Positions 56,957-64,000 of a stretch of 64,000 nt of DNA are shown here, one piece after another. How positions within the stretch are numbered: position 1 is the first letter of the stretch; each line of letters opens with the position of its first letter. The translations under genes and the position numbers were made by a program. The notes beneath the pieces are model-generated. The model was given only the letters and a program-made list of their open reading frames with translations, did no database searches and had not been told where the DNA came from. Origin of the DNA: Cymbomonas tetramitiformis (taxonomy: Eukaryota > Chlorophyta > Pyramimonadophyceae > Pyramimonadales > Pyramimonadaceae); assembly GCA_001247695.2 (NCBI GenBank), contig LGRX02034759.1, positions 1-64,000 on the forward strand. Reading direction: 5' to 3'.

Positions 56957-57469
56957 CTTAACCCTTAAAAAACAGTTTGGGTATGCGTGTATAGAGTGCC
57001 CAAATGGCCATATAAAGTTATGACCAATGGTAGGATACCTCTAGACACATGTTAGAAGTGATATATCATGTATATGTGTGCATATGATGTCCGAAATGCT
57101 TTTAGATTCATGGTGGAAATCAGGTAAGTTTCAGATGTGAATATCCCATACATAGCCTTAACCCTTAAAAAACAGTTTGGGTATGCGTGTATAGAGTGCC
57201 CAAATGGCCAGATAAAGTCATAACCAATGGTAGGATACCTCTAGACACATGTTAGAAGTGATATATCATGTATATGTGTGCATATGATGTTTGAAATGCT
57301 TTTAGATTCATGGTGGAAATCAGGTAAGTTTCAAATGTGAATATCCCATACATAGTAGCCTTAACCCTTAAAAAACAATTAGTCAAGTGCCAGTGCCCGA
57401 GGAGCAAATATTTCTATGGAAGGATCCCCACGGTAAAGGTTAGGAAGACCGCGGGAACACATATTTCTA

Positions 57470-58732
57470 TCAGGTATCAATTATCTTTGTTGTACGTACC
57501 ACGCTAAACAGTGTTGGTGATATCACCCAGAGCAATACCAGTTGCAACTGTGCTAGCGGGCACGGTCGCACACGCACTAGGTAGAGACTCGGGTGCGGTG
57601 CCAACAACAATATTTTAAGACAAGGGTGCTCCTGCTGCGCTTGACTCCGTCCTTGTGGGTGCCTGAGCCTGTCTCTGCACACCAAGGCTCTATATCGATA
57701 TTTCCGATAACCGATACTATCGATATGTCGTATTTATCGCCGATTATCGGATTGCAATATCAAACTATCGATTGTGCAGGTTTTGATGTTCCATATTTTA
57801 TTTATAACAAATTACATATAAATGCCCAAATAATCGATTATTTATCGATTGTGCCGATTATCGATACCATTTTTCGGATATCGGATAGTATCGATACCAA
57901 AAAACCAAACCGATATAGAGCCTTGCTGCACACGTGCTCGCTTGCGCGCCTCCATCTCAGCTTTTTTCTCCTGGCTCAAACGCTCCCTCTCACGTTTTTT
58001 GCTCTCGCGCTCCGCAGCTTTCTCCGCAGCTTTTTGCGCCTTCTCCTCCTCTCGACGGACCTTCTCAGCCTCCTTTTCTATTTTTTTCAACTCAGCTTCA
58101 CAAGCCCTAAATATCTAGGCCTGCCCTGGTTCCTCAGCCTCAGGATCCTCCTCCCGAGGATTCGCCTCCTGCGCGAGGCGCTCGAGCTCTCGAGCGCATG
58201 CAGCAAACATTTGTTGCTGGTCCAAGTTGTCTTGCCTCCTTCGCTCTGCCTCCTCCGCGTGAGCAAGCTTTTGCCGTAACCCAGTAGCGGGCACCGATCC
58301 CCACACTTGTGTCGCCTTTCGTTTGCTAGTGCCAACGGTAGGGATTTGTGATGAAGTCGAAATTGTGCACATGCATATCTCCTCGGGAGACAGGGGTTGT
58401 GACCGCAACCTAACCAACTCCTCACGCAACAGCTTTACCTCCTGCTCCTCCAACTTTTGTGTGCGAGTGTGGAAGGTACCTACCACGTAGTGGCCAGCAA
58501 GAGTGGCGGACAGTGGGTTTGGGGCCTCATCGCTGGTGATAATACGGCTGAGATCTATACTGTACCTATCACCTCCAGTTGAAACCATAATCCCTAATTC
58601 CAGTAAGGTCGCTTTCAGTTTGCTGAAATAGCTTAGGGAGACCTGCTTCGCCAACCACGTGGCCCTGCTGACCTCCAACGCTGAATAGCGTTTCTCTCGC
58701 ACCTCAGGATGTCTAGCGAAAAAAAACATCAT
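57470..58732 (-). pseudogene. Coiled-coil protein gene, broken by a stop codon and a hAT MITE
   Basis: The frame reads from 58732 down to an in-frame TAG at about 58117, then continues in the same frame through a Lys/Glu/Arg-rich coiled coil to the MITE boundary at about 57934. The first half has a region of mixed helices, then a heptad-like stretch around 58400-58470. The coiled coil after the stop is rich in EKKAE-type repeats. No domain was recognised. The upstream edge is 60 bases from Repeat X copy B, which may have truncated it. Confidence 0.5.
57683..57925. mobile_element. hAT-type MITE (243 bp)
   Basis: Perfect 15-bp inverted ends (CAAGGCTCTATATCG) are flanked by the 8-bp duplication CTGCACAC (57675-57682 and 57926-57933). 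The interior is full of ATCGATA and ATCGGATA motifs in both directions, so the whole element can fold back. Confidence 0.9.
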
Positions 58733-58793
58733 AAAAATGCCGGCCTGGACAACCGGCGCTTAAGATGCTGCGCTCAGCCTTGGACAGTCCGAT

Positions 58794-61700
58794 TGTCAGG
58801 GTTATGACCGATGATATATGTGTCATACATGTCATACGTGTCATACATGTCATACCATGTCATGTCATGTCGTGTCATGTCATATATTATAATGACAGAC
58901 AGTCGTCAGTACGGTCGACTATGACATGTACAGTCATCATTTGTCATTCACTCACCTTGAGTGACACCTGTCATCGAGAGGCCAGGTTGTGGCATCGAGA
59001 TGGCAAAGCAAGATGAAGTCTTGAAGAACCGAAAGTGTTCGGAGAAAACTCATCTTCGCTTCTAGCATGAACTGAACAAGCATGCGAGTATCATATGGCT
59101 TATTCGTTCAGCCGATACTGATTGTTCAACCAATGCCTTGGGTTCACAACCCAATTGTGGTGGCATCTATGAGATGCGGGGCATTGCGTAAATGAGGTAG
59201 CATTGAGCTACAGCAGTCACTTCTGGAGAAGCACTGCACTCATACCCACACATACGTTGCGTGAGCTATTAACGTTCAATAATAGCCTCGCTATATATCA
59301 TATATCATTTCGCTTGCTAGCGAAGCCCTAAGAGTGGTATTCTCTGACTCGTCAAGGCGACGAACGAGGACGCATCAAGTGTGAGTGCGGCAGTAGAGAT
59401 ATTGAATTTTGTGTGCGCAGGTTCGCGGAGCGCGTATATTATACAGGCGCTGCAGTCGCACATATATCAACATATCTCGCATAATATCGACCGCTGCGGA
59501 AAAACAGCGAAAACAGTGCGCGAGGAGACATCGTCGCAATCGCATTTGTCCGTACATATCGTCTGAGATAACAGCGCGAGAAGGTGTGCATACAGCATGC
59601 CGATCGTACATATGCGCTGCTTTCATTCGCAAATTGTACGAGATGCGACATATTGAGACGCGGATGAACAAATCATCATCAGAATATGATCCGTGCGAGA
59701 AATGGCATTCGTATCATATGCCGTACATACTGCGACAGAGATATGCTCACCATTCGCAGCGCGCACATCAGCGATTCATCAAAGTCGCAATAAATCGCCC
59801 ATCAGCACTATATCGCTCAGTACAGTTTTGATGCGTACACTGATCTCGTCATCAAAATATCGTCATTTGCACCATTTGAAATGAACGTTGCAAAAATCAC
59901 TCGTCTGCGCGCATCATGATTACCTTGACAGGATTGTACATACCTGCTAGAATTGTCATGAACAGATGACGCGCAATGATGGTATAATATGCAGCATGCC
60001 ATTCAAAGTCTGTGATGCTTACACATATGAGATGGTGTTTATTCATTCACTGTCAGATTCACATACAAGCTTGCAATCATAAGTGTGTACTATATGCTGT
60101 GTGAGTAGCTATACACACACACACACACACTCAGTATGACAGATAAGTGGATGATGTGCAGCAAACATCATAGTGTGTACAATTATATGAGTGTGCAGTG
60201 CTTATAATACTTGCAGCACCACACACACACACTTGCAGTATATACTAATCATTCAGTATATACCAAGTGCATGCACCATTCATTATTATACTGTGCAACT
60301 CATGCAGTTTGATTTCACTTTGTTATACAGTGACATGTGCATGCATTTATGCATAAACCAGCTTGATCACGATAGCAGCTGTCATGCATAAACCAGCTTG
60401 ACCACGATAGCAGCTGGTATATATGGTCTCATATAACAATGCATCAGACATTGCACATAGCATACCTGCTGTGCATGTAAACTATAAATGAATCCATATG
60501 GTGTAAGGTGCCTCTTCATGGTCTTAACACAATAATTAGCTCAGTATACTCTGACGCAGGATTTGGGATGAGTATATTGTTCTATTGTGGATCACTGAAA
60601 GGAATGCTCACCGGAACCATGTGTGAAATAGACCCAATCAACTCATCACTGCAGATGAGATATACAGGATTACAGTCACTAACTAAGTTGATAAACATCA
60701 TGTTAGATACATGCTGTGAGTGGTATACAGACCATCCTATGTGATAGATCAACTTGGTATAGTGTAATAAATCAGTAATTACCTATATACAAGTGTGTGT
60801 AGTAGCACAAATCCCACACACACACACATAGTGTACTCAATCAGAAAGTACCTTACATAAGTCACTGCATACACAAGTCACTGCAACTTATGTATTGTTG
60901 TAATACTGATATCATTAAGTATAATGACATTACACTGATTCATAAGTGTAATAATCAAGTCACTGACACTACTATGTAAGTTGACAACACACTGATTCAT
61001 AAGTGTAATGGTCAAGTATCATATCAACACATAATACATAGTACCATCCAGCTAACACATGTGCGAGCTGGATGTCAAGTGATGGCGATAGATATGAGAC
61101 AGGATCAACCAACATGCTGAAGGGCTGGATGGAGATATCTCCAGACCCGAAGGCAGTATACAATGCTCAAATAGCAGCTGGTCACTGCTGAGCATTGTCC
61201 ATGCGTCCCACACACGCCATTGCTGGAGCAACAACAACTTCTACATTGCATTCTGACAATTGATACAGTATTGATCAGTTCAAATGCATGTAACTCTTTC
61301 AGATCAGTAAATCACATTGACATCTGATAGAGGTTGTTATAGACAACCACACACACACAGTGTGTGTGACACCGCTTTGATCTATTTATCAAGCTTTGTC
61401 TAAATCTACTTGGAAACTAAAGATATCACTTGATACTCTTTCAGTGCACTGCCATATGCCCAAGTAGATAATAGGTTACTGACAAGTTATCACTTAAGTG
61501 ATTGACTCACTTAAAGTAGATACACCTACTTATATCATTGGGAAGTGGACCAACTTCCATGGGTTTCAATCAGCAAAACCCACATGTGTGTGTAACCACA
61601 CATGTTGACCATCAGATATCTTCACTATTATGCCATGAAAAATACCATGTGCAAAAGTGAGATAAGTTGCATGAGTTCTGTAACTTGCACATTACACACA

Positions 61701-62240
61701 CACACCGCTATACATATACTGTAGTATATGTATAAGTGGCCAGAATGGTGAAAAATGGGTAAAAACCCATTGCGGGAGATTTCAAAATTGAAATTCGGAC
61801 TCCATTTTTTCACGGATTATCATTTTATACCTATTAAGGTATCTGAAAAATATCATGTGCACAGTCATATCTCATGTAACACCCTAAATACCAGGTGTGT
61901 AACACCTAGGGATGTACATAGTTGCTGTAACTAAATACGTGAAAAACTCACACGTATGATTTGAAAATGAAAATTTGGGTTTCATTTTTTTCGTTACTCC
62001 ATTTTATTAGCTATTGAAAAATATGCTCAAAATAGTACAGCACTTGTAACACCCTATAACTATGTTAAATCACGTGTACAGTTACAGGGGTGTAATACGA
62101 TACCTCCTAAATGCCACGTGATACACAGTGATATATTAAATGCAGTTTTGCTTCAATTTCTTTGAAAAATGTTCATACTGCTTTAATTTGACATAATTTA
62201 GTGTTACTGATGCCCAGTAACACCCTAATGTCACTGTTGG
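58794..62240 (-). repeat. Repeat X copy B, inverted relative to copy A
   Basis: It starts TGTCAGGGTTATGACCG with the pentamer tract directly after, and runs to about 62240, where similarity with copy A at 27340 ends. Unlike copy A it has no TRG insertions and shows the empty sites at 58926-58930 and 61519-61523. It contains CA microsatellites and several short frames that are not conserved as protein between copies. Confidence 0.8.
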
Positions 62241-64000
62241 TGATAAGGGTCACTGTAACACTATATACCCTTAAATGCCGCTATATAATAGCAAAACACT
62301 TTGTGTTTGGCATTTATGTCATACTGAAATCAGCACAGTTATGACAATATATCGCGCAACAACCCAAGAACTGTAGGGCAACAACCCAAGGACTGTAGGG
62401 CAACAACCCTAGAACTGTATAAGCTGCTTCCTATAAGGACTGCATACTACATTATGAGGTATTAAGGCACTTGACAACTGCCTGTGTGTTCACACTTCCT
62501 TGAGGAGGGAAGAAGGTGGATAGGATCACACACATATCCATTTTATATTCCGATCTGGTGATTTCTGATAGATTGCTTTTGATAAAACCACTGCATCCAC
62601 AAGTAACGTTGAATTCTGTACAACGTTAAACCCACCGTCACTAACAAAGTGTAAACTCGGATGGGAAACTACATCCCAATGACTATAAGTTAACTATCGA
62701 TCAGCATTTACATCCTTGAGTAAGTGCGGAATGCTGAACTATATATATAATATATAACCTGATACCATGCTTAATTGCATATCCTGGATCAGAAGATGAT
62801 AGTTATATAATGTATATATATATCCCACCTGATACACTTTGGCACTATAGCCGTACATAAGAGTGGGAAGGACAGGTGCATCGCTGTAGGACTGGTTGAT
62901 ATAGTCCCAGTACTGAAGGCAGAATATTGCACCCGAATAACAACTGATAACTGTTGGTGACCACCATGCAAAACCTTCCAAGCGTAACTCCTTTGTCCTA
63001 AGATGCAAGTGAATTATTCATAATATGTTGACCTCACATAAAAGCATTCTGAGGAAACCCCTATATATTCATATGAGTGGCCATCACTACAAATGACATG
63101 GGTTTCGAATCGTCGAAATGCGTATAACTCCGATGAATTCATTAGTACAGAACAGCTGCTGAGATTATTCCTCCGGCTGGATTGCATTCATTCACAATCC
63201 CTGTACATTCCAGTGACAAAATTTTGCACTGGACTGATCACGCCACATTTGGTATAATCTGTGATATATAAATCATCAGAGAAAGCGTTGCAATCAGCAC
63301 AATGCTGTCTAACTCACAAAGATGAGTAATATATTTCCTCAGATGTAATAAATTGAGGCACAATGTGACCTACGCTAAAATCGTGTATGCTCGGGCACTG
63401 TATTGTGACCTGCGCTAAGATCGCGTATGCATGGACACAATATGACTCGTGCCGATGACGTGGACATATTTCATGACTGCCACGACATCACATCTGAAAT
63501 CAATAAATCACTCAGAGAGAAGGTGTTAACATCAGTATAACACCATTATACATATAGTCATGAGGAATTTAAAGAAGACACAGTCTCTCCGATATTGACA
63601 AACATGGTACACATATTACCATGCTCTCTGATCACATATTTGATATCCCACAGCATACGATGATGGTAATAGCAAACCACTTCGCCGCTGGAGGGTAGTG
63701 TTGTATTTTATACAGCACATGCATGGGCACTACTATATGACCCACGCAGATGACGTGAATTCGGGCTGCATCCCAACGATTGCAATGCACCTTCGGTGCA
63801 ATGGGCTGCATCCCGAGAACTACTGTCCAGCTTCATACATTGAGGTCGGACCTCTGTTGTATTTAAACGGCGCTTGACAACCGCCTAGCAATACACTTCC
63901 TTGAGGGGGGAAGATGATAAGCTAAAAATACAACTAAAAACCAAATAAATAATAAAACAAGTAAGTTGCATCATTGTTTTTGTTTTGGTAATCATGACTA
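62241..64000. other. No gene seen; diverged short repeats
   Basis: A block with CTTGACAAC-GCC and CACTTCCTTGAGG-GGGAAGA occurs at about 62466-62512 and 63867-63912. GCAACAACCC is repeated three times near 62356-62410. GACC-GCGCTAA-ATCG-GTATGC occurs twice near 63367-63430. Confidence 0.5.

Larger units (their letters stand above)
55256..57372. repeat. Tandem repeat S, about 205-235-bp unit, four copies, split by a hAT element
   Basis: Units start GCCTTAACCCTTAAA and contain GGGTATGCGTG, AATGGCCA, GGTAGGATACCTCTAGAC, and ATTCATGGTGGAAATCAGG. Copies begin near 55259, 55491, 56957 and 57158. The hAT insertion lies between copies 2 and 3. One internal duplication of ATGTCTGAAATGCTTTTAGA occurs in copy 1. 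Confidence 0.9.

Overview
This is nuclear DNA of a eukaryote. It has spliceosomal GT-AG introns, LTR and DIRS-type retrotransposons, hAT and MITE-like DNA transposons, and long intergenic stretches rich in microsatellites. There is no operon structure and no bacterial gene layout. The host genes that can be read (an ApaH-like phosphatase, an RRP15-like nucleolar protein), together with a retrotransposon-borne cytosine methyltransferase and DIRS elements, would fit an alga, possibly of the green lineage. The sequence alone does not prove this.

Layout. Positions 1-8918 hold the 3' part of a Ty3/Gypsy retrotransposon, entered inside the element. Its 2347-residue polyprotein carries reverse transcriptase, RNase H, a DNMT3-like cytosine-5 DNA methyltransferase, integrase, a PHD finger and a second, adenine-type methyltransferase-like domain. 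A truncated extra LTR (8920-9143) abuts a DIRS-type fragment (9144-10098). Positions 10107-37138 are a nested pile of at least six related non-autonomous elements, here called TRG (terminal repeat plus gag). They have short LTRs beginning TGCTG, 5-bp target duplications where intact, one gag-like protein with a zinc knuckle and a membrane segment, and no polymerase. They are invaded by one another, by two copies of a TIR element (TGGCTACT termini) and by a 5.2-kb non-coding TIR insertion. An unclassified roughly 3.5-kb repeat (Repeat X) lies at 27340-35889 and again, inverted, at 58794-62240. The second copy preserves the empty sites of two TRG insertions.

Positions 38565-43201 hold an eight-exon gene for an ApaH-like phosphatase (ALPH). 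Its sixth intron contains two minisatellites, and the second repeats the intron's own 3' splice site plus the first bases of exon 7 about 15 times. Positions 46924-48450 may be a small membrane-protein gene with a frame conflict. Positions 53383-54427 (minus) hold an RRP15-like gene. The rest is repeats: a Tourist-like MITE, a hAT element with its 8-bp target duplication inside a tandem array, a hAT MITE inside a coiled-coil pseudogene, and several minisatellites.

How it fits together. Most of the coding capacity is selfish DNA. The Gypsy element is potentially autonomous in this window, except that its 5' end lies outside and no protease motif was found. The TRG elements must borrow enzymes. 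Their primer-site-like sequence resembles the half-tRNA-iMet site of Copia elements, which suggests a Copia-type helper rather than the Gypsy element next door.
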